A stretch of 64,000 nt of DNA, taken from Rhizobium rhododendri (GTDB taxonomy: Bacteria > Pseudomonadota > Alphaproteobacteria > Rhizobiales > Rhizobiaceae). The DNA is taken from contig NZ_CP117267.1 in assembly GCF_007000325.2 (NCBI RefSeq), forward strand, positions 1 through 64,000, written 5' to 3'. Below, piece by piece: positions 18,604 through 29,095 of this stretch (position 1 is the first letter of the stretch; every line of letters starts with the position of its first letter). The notes under the pieces are model-generated. The model worked only from the letters and a program-made list of their open reading frames with translations, had not been told where the DNA came from and did not search any database. Position numbers and translations under genes: made by a program.

Positions 18604-20886
18604 ATGAACACACCGGCAGATCTCCAGAAACGTCTGTCTTCGGCCTTCGGGCAGGGCCTGAGCGAGCCGCCGGGTAACCCTGCCGTGACGCCGGTGGAGA
18701 ATTCCGGATCCACTGCCCCCGACGCATGGCTCTCCTCAAGCCGTTTAGGCCGCTTATGGCTCGGCGGCGCCGGTGTTGTCGCCGGTGGCCTGTTGCTTGC
18801 CGCAGGCTACGTGGCAGGCGCGGCAGCCCTAGCGGGTGTCGTCGGTATCTTTGGTCTCGCGGTCCTGTTTGCGGCCGTCATCGGCCGGTCGGTCACCAGA
18901 TCAGCACCGCTGGCGTCAGCTGAACCGCACGCAAGCGCAACTGCGATCAATGACCAGCCTGCACAGCCGCTAAATTTCTTGTCGGATATCCACGACGCCC
19001 TCGGTGATATCGCCGTCACGCGCGGTCTGAACCGCCGCATTCTCCACGCCAATGCGACGTTCCGGCTGGTGACGGGCAAGGCGCGACCCGAAGGCATGAC
19101 CTGCGACGAGATCGGTATTGCCTTCCGACCGGACGACCGGCCCGATCATTACGATGTGGAGATCGCCACGCCGCAGGGGCAGCGCATCTATGCCTGGCGC
19201 GATGTGATGATGCGCGATCCCGCCTCCGGCCAGTTGCGCATCGAGAGCATTGCTCGCGACATCACCGACCAACGCCTTGCCACGCGCGAACGCGAACAGG
19301 CCCGCCTGAAGGCGGAGCATGAGAGCGCGGCAAAATCCCAGCTCCTCGCTACCGTCAGCCATGAAATCCGCACGCCACTGTCGGGAATCATGGGCATGAG
19401 CCACTTGATCGGCCAGACGGGATTGACCCCCGCGCAGGAAAGCTACCTGGATGGAATACGCCAATCGGGCCAGGCGCTGGTCCAGCTGGTCGAGGACCTG
19501 CTGGATTTTTCCACGCTCGAGAGCGGCCGTTTCCAGATCCATCCGCGCGCCGAATCACTGCGCCGGCTGATCGAGAGTGTCGTCGAGATGCTTGCCCACC
19601 GTGCCCATGAGAAGGGCATCGAGATCGGCGCGACCGTTCATTCTGACATTCCCGAGCTGATGAGCTTCGACCCCGCACGATTGCGCCAGGTTTTGTTCAA
19701 CGTGATCGGCAATGCGGTCAAATTTACCCAGAGAGGCGGCGTATTGGTGCGCGCGGCCTACGACGACGGAGACTTGGTCATTACAGTTCAGGACAGCGGC
19801 CCGGGCATGACGCCCGAAGAACAAGCCCGCGTTTTCGGCGCATTCGAGCAGGCCGGCGACGCTTCGGAAAAGAGCGGCGGCACGGGCCTCGGCTTGACTA
19901 TTTCCGCCCGCATAGTCGAAGAATTTGGCGGCAGGATGTCGGTCGTCAGCGAAAGAGGCGTCGGTAGCCAGTTCATCGTGCGGTTCCCGGTCGAGCTGCC
20001 CGCCAACCAGCTCAGTCGGAACCATCGTGCCACGATGCTGAAATCCTCCCGCGTGCTGCTGATTGCCCCGGACGGTCCCGCCGCCACGGCCACAGCAGAG
20101 ACCATCCGCATGCTTGGCGGCACCTGCCGGCTGATCGAGGCCGGCGATGCCGGGAATTTCACGCTGGATACGCTGATGGAGGCCGAGGGGCCTCCGACGG
20201 ACGTCATCGTCGACAATCGCATGGCGCCGCAATTTCTTTCCCAGTTCGCCGATCGTCTCGGTGTCATTGCGCCCGGCCTGCGCCGCATTTTCTTGGTGAC
20301 GCCGGAGCAGCGCAACGCAGAGGAATTCGACATGTTCGACGCCTGGCTGATCAGGCCGTTGCGCGAGCAATCGCTGATCGACGTCTTGCGCGGCCGGATG
20401 CGCGGTATGGAGCGACGGGATGCCATCAATGACAACCAGCCCGGTTTCATGACCTTGCCCGAGCTGCCGGAGGGTACCGGAATTTCCATCGTGTTGGCCG
20501 AGGACGATCCGGTCAATGCCATGCTGGTGCGCGCTGTACTCACCAAGGCGGGGCATGCCGTCGATGTCGTGCAGGATGTCGAGAGCCTGCTCGACCGAGC
20601 CTGGCATGCCGGCCACAGTCGCCCCGACATTATCGTCACCGATCTGTCGATGCCTGGTGGCGACGGGGTCGAAATGCTGGGACGGCTGCGCGCCCACGAG
20701 CGCCGGCAGGGATTGTCGCCGGTGCCCGTCATCGTCCTGACAGCTGATAGCCGCGATGAAACCCGCCGCGCCGCGCTTTTGAACGGTGCCAGCATCGTGC
20801 TTGCAAAGCCCGCCGATCCGCAGCGGCTGATCCAGGAGGTCGAGACGCTAGCTGCAATGACGGTCGACTTCGCACGACTGTCGTAA
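18604..20886 (+). CDS. Hybrid sensor histidine kinase with PAS and two receiver-like domains
   Basis: A 760-residue membrane kinase. Two transmembrane helices lie near residues 57-102. A PAS-like domain covers about 120-215. The dimerisation/phosphoacceptor domain has the H-box VSHEIRTPLSG with His near 253. The ATPase domain has the N-box NVIGNAVKFT, G1 QDSGPGMT and G2 GGTGLGLT. A degenerate receiver (about 475-600) keeps an Asp in IVDNRM, but Arg replaces the conserved Lys (WLIRPLR). A full receiver (about 625-745) has the phospho-acceptor in VTDLSMPGGDG near residue 680 and the conserved Lys in VLAKPAD. No partner regulator is adjacent; the signal is unknown. Confidence 0.92.
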   Translation: MNTPADLQKRLSSAFGQGLSEPPGNPAVTPVENSGSTAPDAWLSSSRLGRLWLGGAGVVAGGLLLAAGYVAGAAALAGVVGIFGLAVLFAAVIGRSVTRSAPLASAEPHASATAINDQPAQPLNFLSDIHDALGDIAVTRGLNRRILHANATFRLVTGKARPEGMTCDEIGIAFRPDDRPDHYDVEIATPQGQRIYAWRDVMMRDPASGQLRIESIARDITDQRLATREREQARLKAEHESAAKSQLLATVSHEIRTPLSGIMGMSHLIGQTGLTPAQESYLDGIRQSGQALVQLVEDLLDFSTLESGRFQIHPRAESLRRLIESVVEMLAHRAHEKGIEIGATVHSDIPELMSFDPARLRQVLFNVIGNAVKFTQRGGVLVRAAYDDGDLVITVQDSGPGMTPEEQARVFGAFEQAGDASEKSGGTGLGLTISARIVEEFGGRMSVVSERGVGSQFIVRFPVELPANQLSRNHRATMLKSSRVLLIAPDGPAATATAETIRMLGGTCRLIEAGDAGNFTLDTLMEAEGPPTDVIVDNRMAPQFLSQFADRLGVIAPGLRRIFLVTPEQRNAEEFDMFDAWLIRPLREQSLIDVLRGRMRGMERRDAINDNQPGFMTLPELPEGTGISIVLAEDDPVNAMLVRAVLTKAGHAVDVVQDVESLLDRAWHAGHSRPDIIVTDLSMPGGDGVEMLGRLRAHERRQGLSPVPVIVLTADSRDETRRAALLNGASIVLAKPADPQRLIQEVETLAAMTVDFARLS

Positions 20887-20911
20887 AGCTGCCAATTAGC
20901 GCTTCCGATGG

Positions 20912-20943
20912 TGCTGCGTCGCCTTGCATTTGGCGACGCAGCA
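20912..20943 (+). terminator. Hairpin terminator after the hybrid kinase gene
   Basis: TGCTGCGTCGCC at 20912-20923 pairs perfectly over 12 bp with GGCGACGCAGCA at 20932-20943, loop TTGCATTT. It begins 25 bases after the stop and is followed by a modestly T-rich stretch. It lies about 65 bases ahead of olsB, so it separates the two genes or sits in the olsB leader. Confidence 0.65.
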
Positions 20944-21007
20944 TGTCACTTTCTTGTCGCAAGAATTTGCTTTATGGCGATCAAACAACCCAAAGTCGGG
21001 AAACGCC

Positions 21008-21886
21008 ATGTCCATCGAAATGTTAAATCGCGAAGTTCAGGGCGACACTGTTCAAAATATCAAAAAAACGAGCGCCCCAGTGACTGGGGACGTGTTCGGC
21101 CGAATCGGTAATCTGGAAACGCGCCTTGCCCGTAACGAGCGCGAAATCGACGCTGCCCAGGCGGTGCGCTATCGCGTATTCGTCGAGGAGATGCACGCCC
21201 AGTTGCCAGCCGAGGCGATGCGCCTGAAGCGCGACGTCGATAGCTGGGATGCTATCTGCGATCATCTGCTGGTGCTCGATCATTCCATCGAAGGCGATAC
21301 CGAGGACCAGATTGTCGGCACGTACCGGCTACTGCGGCAGGAAGTCGCCATGGCCCACGGTGGTTTCTACTCCGCTTCGGAATTTGCCACCGATGCCCTG
21401 ATCGCCCGTCATGCGGACAAGCAGTTCATGGAACTCGGCCGCTCCTGCGTGCTGCCGGCCTATCGCACAAAACGGATCGTCGAGCTCTTGTGGCAGGGCA
21501 ATTGGGCCTACGCGCTGAAACACGGCATGGGCGCCATGTTCGGCTGCGCTTCCTTCCCAGGCATACGGCCTGAAGAGCATGCGCTGGCTTTGTCTTTCCT
21601 CTACCACAACGTGCGTGCCCAAGGTGAATGGGCGGCAGACGCGCTTCCCTCGCTCGCCCGCACAATGGACCTGATGCCGGCCGAGGCGATCAATGCACGC
21701 AAAGCGCTGATGGCGATGCCGCCGCTGATCAAGGGATATCTTCGCCTCGGTGCGATGGTGGGCACGCAGGCCGTTGTCGATCATGCCTTCAATACCACCG
21801 ATGTGCTGATCGTGCTGCCGATCGCCAGCATTTCCGATCGCTATGTCAACCACTACGGCGCGCAGGCGGATCGCTTCCTGAGCTAG
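21008..21886 (+). CDS. olsB: L-ornithine N(alpha)-acyltransferase OlsB
   Basis: OlsB joins a 3-hydroxyacyl group from acyl carrier protein to ornithine, giving lyso-ornithine lipid, a phosphorus-free membrane lipid precursor in rhizobia made under phosphate limitation. The 292-residue product has the family stretches EIDAAQAVRYRVFVEEMHAQ, FMELGRSCVLPAYRTKRIVELLWQG in parts and MFGCASFPGIRPEEHALALSFLYHNVRA in parts. The ATG at 21008 starts the protein just before conserved sequence. The second enzyme gene, olsA, is not next to it; the plsC-type gene at 39.4 kb could be olsA or a phosphatidate-pathway enzyme. I saw no convincing PhoB box upstream. Confidence 0.88.
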   Translation: MSIEMLNREVQGDTVQNIKKTSAPVTGDVFGRIGNLETRLARNEREIDAAQAVRYRVFVEEMHAQLPAEAMRLKRDVDSWDAICDHLLVLDHSIEGDTEDQIVGTYRLLRQEVAMAHGGFYSASEFATDALIARHADKQFMELGRSCVLPAYRTKRIVELLWQGNWAYALKHGMGAMFGCASFPGIRPEEHALALSFLYHNVRAQGEWAADALPSLARTMDLMPAEAINARKALMAMPPLIKGYLRLGAMVGTQAVVDHAFNTTDVLIVLPIASISDRYVNHYGAQADRFLS

Positions 21887-22009
21887 ACGCCCGCCGGTCT
21901 TGACGAAATCATCACCTTGATCGATGCAATGCCTTGCCTTGGTGGCCACGCATCCTAAACTTCAATGCACGCGTGAATTGTCGCGGTGAAGTGGAGGGTC
22001 GCAAGCGTC

Positions 22010-22891
22010 ATGAGAACTGTAGTCGCCGGCGTTCTGGACATCGCCTACTACGAAACGGGCCGCGTCGACGGAGCGCCCGTCATACTCCTCCACGGATTTC
22101 CCTACGACCCCCATGCCTATGAGGCTGTAGCCGAGCGGCTGGCGGCAGCCGGAAAGCGCTGTATCGTACCCTTTTTGCGCGGCTATGGCGCAACCCGCTT
22201 TCTCGATCCGGACACGCCGCGCTCAGGCGAACAGGCAGCGCTCGGTGCCGATCTGCTGGCCCTGATGGATGCGCTGTCGATCCCGTCGGCAGTTCTTGCG
22301 GGCTATGATTGGGGCGGTCGCGCAGCCTGCATCGTCGCAGCACTTTGGCCTGACCGGGTGCGGGGACTGGTCAGCGGCGGGACCGGATACAACATCCAGA
22401 ACATCGCCAGATCTGTGGAACCGGACACGCCGGAGGCGGAATACCGGTTCTGGTACCAGTATTACTTTCACAGCGAACGCGGCAGGATTGGGCTGGCCGC
22501 CGACCGGCGAGGTCTCTGCCGGCTGCTTTGGCGTCTGTGGTCGCCGACTTGGTCCTTCGACGAGGAGACGTTCGCCCGCAGCGCTTCCGCCTTCGACAAT
22601 CCCGATTTTGTCGCTACCGTGATCCATTCCTATCGCCACCGGTTCGGTCTCGTTGCGGGTGACCCCGCCTACGCGGAGATCGAGCGGCATCTCGCGGCCC
22701 AACCGGCCATCGCGACGCCGACCATCGTCCTGCAAGGCGGCGACGATGGAGTAGACCCGCCGAGCCCGGCAGACGCGGTCCATCTTCATTTCACCGGGCC
22801 GTACGAGCGATTGGTCTTGCCCGGCGCCGGCCACAACCTGCCGCAGGAGGCGCCTGAGGCTTTTGCGGACGCAGTGCTGGCGGTCGGCTAG
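22010..22891 (+). CDS. Alpha/beta hydrolase with Asp nucleophile elbow
   Basis: A 293-residue alpha/beta-fold hydrolase. The oxyanion-hole motif HGFPYDP is near residue 27. The nucleophile elbow reads AGYDWGGRAAC, with Asp in the nucleophile position, as in haloalkane dehalogenases and epoxide hydrolases rather than Ser esterases. The catalytic His is probably that of GAGHNLPQEAP near the C-terminus. A dehalogenase, epoxide hydrolase or fluoroacetate-type activity is possible and cannot be decided here. It stands alone between olsB and mutS with more than 100 bases on each side. Confidence 0.85.
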   Translation: MRTVVAGVLDIAYYETGRVDGAPVILLHGFPYDPHAYEAVAERLAAAGKRCIVPFLRGYGATRFLDPDTPRSGEQAALGADLLALMDALSIPSAVLAGYDWGGRAACIVAALWPDRVRGLVSGGTGYNIQNIARSVEPDTPEAEYRFWYQYYFHSERGRIGLAADRRGLCRLLWRLWSPTWSFDEETFARSASAFDNPDFVATVIHSYRHRFGLVAGDPAYAEIERHLAAQPAIATPTIVLQGGDDGVDPPSPADAVHLHFTGPYERLVLPGAGHNLPQEAPEAFADAVLAVG

Positions 22892-23014
22892 GGCATCGGG
22901 GCTGCAAACCGCAAAACGTCCTGTGGGCGATACGTGGTGTCGTCCCGATTGCTGTTGTCTTGCCCGCCTCCGCGCAGATAGGGTGCCGGCTTGTTTTGGG
23001 ACAGAAAAATCACA

Positions 23015-25756
23015 GTGAACGAACGCATCGCACCCAGGATCGAGCCTTACTCGGCAAGCGAGCTTGCCACTGACGCAAGCCGCGCGTCGGCAACGCCGAT
23101 GATGGAGCAGTACATAGAGATCAAGGCGAACAATCCCGGTTCGCTGCTGTTCTATCGCATGGGCGATTTCTACGAGTTGTTCTTCGAGGATGCCGTCGAG
23201 GCGTCGCGCGCTCTGGGCATCACGCTGACGAAACGCGGCCAGCACATGGGGCAGGATATCCCGATGTGCGGCGTGCCGGTTCACGCCTCCGACGATTACC
23301 TGCAGAAGCTGATCTCGTTGGGCTTCCGTGTCGCCGTCTGCGAGCAGATCGAAGACCCGGCCGAGGCAAAGAAGCGCGGTGGCAAATCCGTCGTCAGGCG
23401 GGATGTCGTGCGGCTGGTGACGCCAGGCACGATCACCGAGGAAAAACTGCTTTCGCCGTCCGAATCCAATTATCTGATGGCACTCACCCGCATCCGTGGC
23501 GGCAGCGAGCCGCAGCTGGCGCTCGCCTGGATCGACATCTCGACCGGCATTTTCCGGCTGGCCGAGACCGATCAGTCGCGTCTGCTCTCCGACATCATCC
23601 GCATCGATCCGCGCGAGTTGATCCTGCCCGACACGATGTTTCACGATCCGGAGCTCAAGCCCGTGTTCGATGTGCTGGGGCGCGTGGCGGTGCCGCAGCC
23701 ATCGGTGCTGTTCGATAGCGCCAGTGCCGAAGGACGTATCACCCGCTATTTTGGCGTCGCGACGCTCGACGGATTTGGCAGCTTTACCCGCGCCGAGCTT
23801 GCCGCCGCTGCTGCAGCCGTTGCCTATGTCGAAAAGACCCAGATCGCCGAGCGCCCGCCACTCGGCCGGCCGGAGCGCGAAAGCGGCGCCTCGACGCTGT
23901 TCATCGATCCCGCCACCCGCGCCAATCTGGAACTGGTACGGACCCAGTCTGGAGACCGCAACGGCACGCTGCTGAAAGCCGTCGATCGCACCGTGACAGG
24001 CGGCGGTGCTCGGTTGCTGGCCGAACGGCTGATGTCACCGCTGACGGATCCCGCGCGTATCAATGCCCGGCTTGATTCGATAGGCTTCCTGCTCGAGGAG
24101 CCCTCCCTCTGCAGCGATCTGCGGTCAGCCTTGAAGCACGTGCCGGATATGCCCCGCGCCCTCTCGCGACTGGCGCTCGACCGGGGCGGACCACGCGACC
24201 TGTTTGCGATTGCCAAGGGGCTGGGCGCGGCTTTCGCGATTGCCGAGATGCTGGGCGCAGCGCTGCTGCCGGGCGAACTCGACGATGCTCTTGCCGGGCT
24301 GAAGACGCTGCCGAAAGAGCTCGAATCGCTGCTCACCGGCACGCTCGCCGATGAGCTGCCGCTGTTGAAGCGTGATGGCGGCTTTCTGCGACAGGGTGCC
24401 GATGCTGATCTCGATGCGGTCCGGGCCCTGCGCGATCAGTCGCGCCGGGTGATCGCCGGGCTGCAGCTGCAATATGCCGAGGAAACCGGCATCAAGTCAC
24501 TGAAGATCAAGCACAACAATGTGCTCGGCTATTTCATCGAAGTCACCGCCGGCAGTGCCGGCCCGATGATCGATACACCAGAGGCCAAGGGACGCTTCAT
24601 CCATCGCCAGTCGATGGCGAATGCCATGCGATTCACGACGCCGGAACTGGCCGATCTCGAAAGCCGTATTGCCAATGCCGGCGGCCAGGCGCTGGCGATC
24701 GAACTGAAGGCTTTCGACGAAATGGTGGCAGCCGTGGTTCGCAAGGCCGAGGCGATCAAGGCAGGTGCCCGGGCGCTCGCCGTCATCGATGTCGCCGCCG
24801 GCCTGGCGTTGCTGGCCGAAGAGCAGGCCTACTGCCGGCCAACGGTGGACGATTCGAAAATGTTTGCCATCGGTGGCGGCCGCCATCCGGTGGTCGAGCA
24901 GGCCCTGCGTCGCCAGTCGGCAGGTCCTTTCGTCGCTAACAACTGTGATCTCTCACCGCGCGATGGGGCGCGGGACGGCGCCATCTGGCTGCTGACCGGC
25001 CCGAACATGGGCGGCAAGTCGACCTTCCTGCGCCAGAATGCGCTGATTGCCATTCTCGCCCAGATGGGCTGCTTCGTGCCGGCAACGTCGGCCCATATCG
25101 GCATCGTCGACCGCTTGTTTTCGCGCGTCGGTGCATCTGACGATCTTGCCCGCGGGCGCTCGACCTTCATGGTCGAAATGGTCGAGACAGCGGCCATCCT
25201 CAACCAGGCCAGCGACCGTTCGCTGGTCATCCTGGATGAAATCGGCCGTGGCACTGCGACTTTCGATGGCTTGTCGATCGCATGGGCAGCGGTCGAGCAC
25301 CTGCACGAAGGCAATCGTTGCCGGGGCCTGTTTGCCACACATTTTCACGAATTGACCGCACTGTCGGAAAAACTCGGGCGTCTGGCCAACGCTACGATGC
25401 GGGTCCGGGAGTGGGATGGCGAGGTTATCTTCCTCCACGAGGTCGGACCGGGTGCCGCCGATCGCTCCTACGGAATCCAGGTGGCGCGACTGGCCGGTCT
25501 GCCGGCTTCCGTCGTGGAGCGCGCCCGCGATGTCCTGACGAGGCTTGAGGACGCCGACCGCAAGAACCCGGCATCCTCGCTGATCGACGACCTGCCGCTG
25601 TTCCAGGTGGCGGTTCGCCGCGACGAGGCGTCCCGCGCACGGGGAACGTCCAAGGTCGAAGAGGCGTTGAGGGCCATCGACCTCGATGACCTGACACCGC
25701 GCGCGGCGCTTGACGCGCTCTACGAATTGAAGAAGAAGCTCAGTGAGGCCGGCTGA
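23015..25756 (+). CDS. mutS: DNA mismatch repair protein MutS
   Basis: MutS recognises mismatches and starts methyl-independent repair with MutL. The mismatch-binding Phe-X-Glu motif is in [12 protein letters not shown] near residue 53. The ATPase has Walker [15 protein letters not shown] (Lys near 668), [14 protein letters not shown], and Walker [17 protein letters not shown]. The start is not ATG: a GTG at 23015 (reading [10 protein letters not shown] after Met) gives 913 residues, a TTG at 22991 is also in frame, and the first ATG is at 23099. The GTG is preferred for family length. MutL is not in the window. Confidence 0.96.
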   Translation: MNERIAPRIEPYSASELATDASRASATPMMEQYIEIKANNPGSLLFYRMGDFYELFFEDAVEASRALGITLTKRGQHMGQDIPMCGVPVHASDDYLQKLISLGFRVAVCEQIEDPAEAKKRGGKSVVRRDVVRLVTPGTITEEKLLSPSESNYLMALTRIRGGSEPQLALAWIDISTGIFRLAETDQSRLLSDIIRIDPRELILPDTMFHDPELKPVFDVLGRVAVPQPSVLFDSASAEGRITRYFGVATLDGFGSFTRAELAAAAAAVAYVEKTQIAERPPLGRPERESGASTLFIDPATRANLELVRTQSGDRNGTLLKAVDRTVTGGGARLLAERLMSPLTDPARINARLDSIGFLLEEPSLCSDLRSALKHVPDMPRALSRLALDRGGPRDLFAIAKGLGAAFAIAEMLGAALLPGELDDALAGLKTLPKELESLLTGTLADELPLLKRDGGFLRQGADADLDAVRALRDQSRRVIAGLQLQYAEETGIKSLKIKHNNVLGYFIEVTAGSAGPMIDTPEAKGRFIHRQSMANAMRFTTPELADLESRIANAGGQALAIELKAFDEMVAAVVRKAEAIKAGARALAVIDVAAGLALLAEEQAYCRPTVDDSKMFAIGGGRHPVVEQALRRQSAGPFVANNCDLSPRDGARDGAIWLLTGPNMGGKSTFLRQNALIAILAQMGCFVPATSAHIGIVDRLFSRVGASDDLARGRSTFMVEMVETAAILNQASDRSLVILDEIGRGTATFDGLSIAWAAVEHLHEGNRCRGLFATHFHELTALSEKLGRLANATMRVREWDGEVIFLHEVGPGAADRSYGIQVARLAGLPASVVERARDVLTRLEDADRKNPASSLIDDLPLFQVAVRRDEASRARGTSKVEEALRAIDLDDLTPRAALDALYELKKKLSEAG

Positions 25757-25777
25757 AGTCGGAAACGGGATCGCGTC

Positions 25778-26080
25778 ATGCATATCGAAAAACTGCTCAC
25801 CGAAGTTCGAAATCTCTCCGACCGTTTCGTCATGCCCGAAGCGCGACCGAAGCCGGAAGCGACCATCGAGTGGCATTCCGCCCGTGGCCTGCTTGACATC
25901 GTGCTTGCTTGCGGCCGCATCTCGGATATTTCCACCCGCATTTCGGCTGCCGGTTATTGGGAGTGCGACCGCGAACTGCTGGCACAAATCGGTGCGCAGT
26001 CTCGACAGATCCTCTATCATATCAATGACATGAAGGCTATCGAGGCAAAGAATATCGCTGAAGGCCGCAGTGAAGCCTAG
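25778..26080 (+). CDS. Conserved hypothetical protein, unknown function
   Basis: A 100-residue protein I do not recognise. It starts 21 bases after mutS and has codon use like its neighbours. It is predicted mostly helical, with no signal peptide or membrane segment. Trp residues occur in TIEWHSARG and AAGYWECDRE. A Cys-containing stretch (LDIVLACGRISDIS) is central and the last 20 residues are charged. No metal-binding or catalytic motif is evident. It may be co-transcribed with mutS. Confidence 0.6.
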   Translation: MHIEKLLTEVRNLSDRFVMPEARPKPEATIEWHSARGLLDIVLACGRISDISTRISAAGYWECDRELLAQIGAQSRQILYHINDMKAIEAKNIAEGRSEA

Positions 26081-26197
26081 GCGGGACATCAGGTGTGCAC
26101 GGATGCTCCCCGCGACCGGCTTCGTCCACCTTCGTCAAATATAAACACTCTGGTTTTTATGATGCCTGTCATCGGCGAGTCAGAAGGGCTATAGCGC

Positions 26198-29095
26198 ATG
26201 GCAACGAAGAGTGAGGCGCTCCAGCAGAGGATGGCCGACAACGAGAAGCACCTTGGCCGGCGCAGGATGGCTGTCATCGATTATCCCGGCATTCTGGACG
26301 TGACCGCCGTCAGGGCCGAATGCGACGCCGTCATCGCCGCACACAAGGGCACCCGGATAGACCTGCGCAACGCGCTTTTGCCGCCTCTAAAAAGGGCCAG
26401 CCAGGAGGCACGCGAGCGCGCCCGGTTGCGGCTCTTTGCCCATGGCAGCGGTCTCGACTGCGCGCACGAGATTTCCTGGCTGCAGGACCAGCTGATCACC
26501 ATCCTCTATGATGTCGCGGTCACGCAGGTCTACCCCGGCCAGAAGGACAAGTTCGCCGTCGCCGCGGTCGGTGGCTACGGTCGCGACACGCTGGCGCCGG
26601 GATCCGACATCGACCTGCTGTTCCTGTTCCAGCCAAAGCCCGAGGACGATACCCACAAGGCCGTCGAGTTCGTGCTTTATGTTCTCTGGGACATGGGCTT
26701 CAAGGTCGGTCACGCCACCCGAACCATCGAAGAGTGCATTCGCCTGTCGAAGTCGGACATGACGATCCGCACCGCCATTCTCGAAACCCGCTTCATTTGC
26801 GGTTACCGGCCTCTGGCGACCGAGCTCGAGGGGCGCTTCGACAAGGAAATCGTCATCGGCACCGGGCCGGAATTCGTTGCTGCCAAACTGGCCGAGCGCG
26901 ACGAGCGTCATCGCAAGGCCGGCGATACCCGCTATCTGGTTGAACCCAACGTCAAGGAAGGCAAAGGCGGTCTGCGCGACCTGCACACGCTATTCTGGAT
27001 CTCGAAATACTATTATCACGTCCGCAACACGATCGAACTCGTCAAGCTTGGCGTACTCTCGAAGAGCGAATACCGGCTGTTCGAAAAGGCCGACGATTTT
27101 CTCTGGGCGGTGCGCTGCCACATGCATTTCCTCACCAACAAGGCTGAGGAGCGGCTGTCATTCGACATCCAGCGCGAAATCGCCGAGGCGCTCGGCTATC
27201 ACGCCCGTCCCGGTCTTTCTGCTGTCGAACGTTTCATGAAGCACTATTTCCTGGTGACCAAGGATGTCGGCGATCTCACGCGCATCCTTTGTGCCGCTCT
27301 GGAGGACGAGCAGGCCAAGGCAACGCCGGGGCTGTCCGGCGTGCTCAGCCGCTTCACCCACCGCTCGCGCAAGATCGCCGGCTCTATCGAGTTCGTCGAG
27401 GATCGCGGCCGCATCGCGCTCGCCAATCCCGATGTTTTCAAGCGGGATCCTGTCAGCCTGATCCGGCTGTTTCATGTCGCCGACATCAACAATTTGGAAT
27501 TCCACCCCGATGCGCTGAAGCTGGTGACACGCTCGCTGTCGCTGATCGATATCCGGCTGCGCGAGGACGAGGAAGCCAACCGGCTGTTCCTGTCGATCCT
27601 GACCTCGCCCCGCGATCCGGCGCTGATCCTGCGCCGGATGAACGAGGCCGGCGTGCTCGGCCGCTTCATTCCCGAGTTCGGCAAGATCGTCGCGATGATG
27701 CAGTTCAGCATGTATCACCACTACACGGTCGACGAGCACCTGATCCGCGCCGTTGCCATCCTGTCGGAGATCGACAAGGGCAAGGCCGAGGAAATTCATC
27801 CGCTCGTGAACAAGCTGATGCCCCATGTCGAGGATCGCGAGGCCCTCTACGTCGCCGTGCTGCTGCACGATGTCGCCAAGGGTCGGCTCGAGGATCACTC
27901 GATTGCCGGCGCAAGGGTCGCCCGCAAACTGGCGGCGCGCTTCGGCCTGTCGCCGAAGCAGACCGAACTTGTCGTCTGGCTGATCGAGGAACATCTGACG
28001 ATGTCGATGGTAGCCCAGACCCGCGACCTCAACGACCGCAAGACGATTATCGATTTTGCTGACCGTGTGCAGTCTCTCGAGCGGTTGAAGATGCTGGTCA
28101 TCCTGACCGTCTGCGACATCCGCGCCGTTGGCCCCGGGGTCTGGAACGGCTGGAAGGGCCAGCTGCTGCGCACGCTATACTACGAGACAGAGCTGCTCCT
28201 GGCTGGCGGCTTTTCGGAAGTGTCGCGAAACGAACGCGCCAAATACGCTGCCGAGGCGTTGTTCAATGCGCTGTCCGACTGGAGCGAGCACGACCGCGAA
28301 GCCTACGTCAAGCTGCACTACCAGCCCTATCTGCTGTCCGTCTCCCTGGAAGACCAGATCCGCCATACCGGGTTCATTCGCCAGACAGACAAGGCCGGAC
28401 AGGTGCTGGCGACCATGGTCCGGACCGATAGTTTCCACGCCATTACCGAGATCACGGTCCTGTCGCCCGACCATCCGCGCCTGCTGGCGGTGATTGCCGG
28501 TGCCTGTGCGGCGTCCGGCGCCAACATCGTCAACGCGCAGATTTTCACCACGGCTGACGGCCGTGCGCTCGACACCATCCATGTCAGTCGCGAGTTTCCG
28601 GACGATGCCGACGAGTTGCGTCGTGCTGCCACCATCGGCAAGATGATCGAGGACGTTTTGTCCGGTCGCAAGCTTCTTCCCGAGGTGATCGCCAATCGCA
28701 CCAAGCTCAAGCGCAAGAGCAAGGCGTTCGTCGTCTCACCGTCGGCAACGATCTCCAACAGCCTGTCGAACAAGTTCACCGTCGTCGAGGTCGAGGGTCT
28801 CGACCGGACCGGACTTTTGTCGGAGGTGACGGCGGTCCTCTCCGATCTGTCGCTGGACATCCAGTCGGCCCGCATCACGACCTTCGGTGAAAAGGTCATC
28901 GATACGTTCTACGTCACCGATCTCGTCGGCCAGAAGATTTCCAACGAGAACAAGCGCGGCAACATCATCGCCCGGCTGAAGGCTGTGATGGCTGGCGAGG
29001 AGGACGAGCTGCGCCAGCGCATGCCGTCGGGCATTATCGCCCCCTCGGAGACGCCGCTCGACGATCATGAAGAAAAGGCCGGTTCCGCAGCATGA
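26198..29095 (+). CDS. glnD: Bifunctional [protein-PII] uridylyltransferase/uridylyl-removing enzyme GlnD
   Basis: GlnD senses glutamine and uridylylates or deuridylylates PII proteins, the top of the nitrogen regulatory cascade that leads to NtrC and RpoN. The nucleotidyltransferase motif [18 protein letters not shown] is near residues 125-142. The HD hydrolase domain has LLHDVAKGR with His-Asp near 556. Two C-terminal ACT domains start near residues 745 ([12 protein letters not shown]) and 855 ([19 protein letters not shown]). The length of 965 residues is normal for rhizobia. An AGAAGGG site lies upstream. It overlaps murJ by four bases. Confidence 0.97.
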   Translation: MATKSEALQQRMADNEKHLGRRRMAVIDYPGILDVTAVRAECDAVIAAHKGTRIDLRNALLPPLKRASQEARERARLRLFAHGSGLDCAHEISWLQDQLITILYDVAVTQVYPGQKDKFAVAAVGGYGRDTLAPGSDIDLLFLFQPKPEDDTHKAVEFVLYVLWDMGFKVGHATRTIEECIRLSKSDMTIRTAILETRFICGYRPLATELEGRFDKEIVIGTGPEFVAAKLAERDERHRKAGDTRYLVEPNVKEGKGGLRDLHTLFWISKYYYHVRNTIELVKLGVLSKSEYRLFEKADDFLWAVRCHMHFLTNKAEERLSFDIQREIAEALGYHARPGLSAVERFMKHYFLVTKDVGDLTRILCAALEDEQAKATPGLSGVLSRFTHRSRKIAGSIEFVEDRGRIALANPDVFKRDPVSLIRLFHVADINNLEFHPDALKLVTRSLSLIDIRLREDEEANRLFLSILTSPRDPALILRRMNEAGVLGRFIPEFGKIVAMMQFSMYHHYTVDEHLIRAVAILSEIDKGKAEEIHPLVNKLMPHVEDREALYVAVLLHDVAKGRLEDHSIAGARVARKLAARFGLSPKQTELVVWLIEEHLTMSMVAQTRDLNDRKTIIDFADRVQSLERLKMLVILTVCDIRAVGPGVWNGWKGQLLRTLYYETELLLAGGFSEVSRNERAKYAAEALFNALSDWSEHDREAYVKLHYQPYLLSVSLEDQIRHTGFIRQTDKAGQVLATMVRTDSFHAITEITVLSPDHPRLLAVIAGACAASGANIVNAQIFTTADGRALDTIHVSREFPDDADELRRAATIGKMIEDVLSGRKLLPEVIANRTKLKRKSKAFVVSPSATISNSLSNKFTVVEVEGLDRTGLLSEVTAVLSDLSLDIQSARITTFGEKVIDTFYVTDLVGQKISNENKRGNIIARLKAVMAGEEDELRQRMPSGIIAPSETPLDDHEEKAGSAA

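Noticed and set aside
22223..23644. 473-codon antisense frame over the alpha/beta hydrolase and mutS
   Set aside because: mutS is unmistakable on the plus strand, and the antisense product has no motif.
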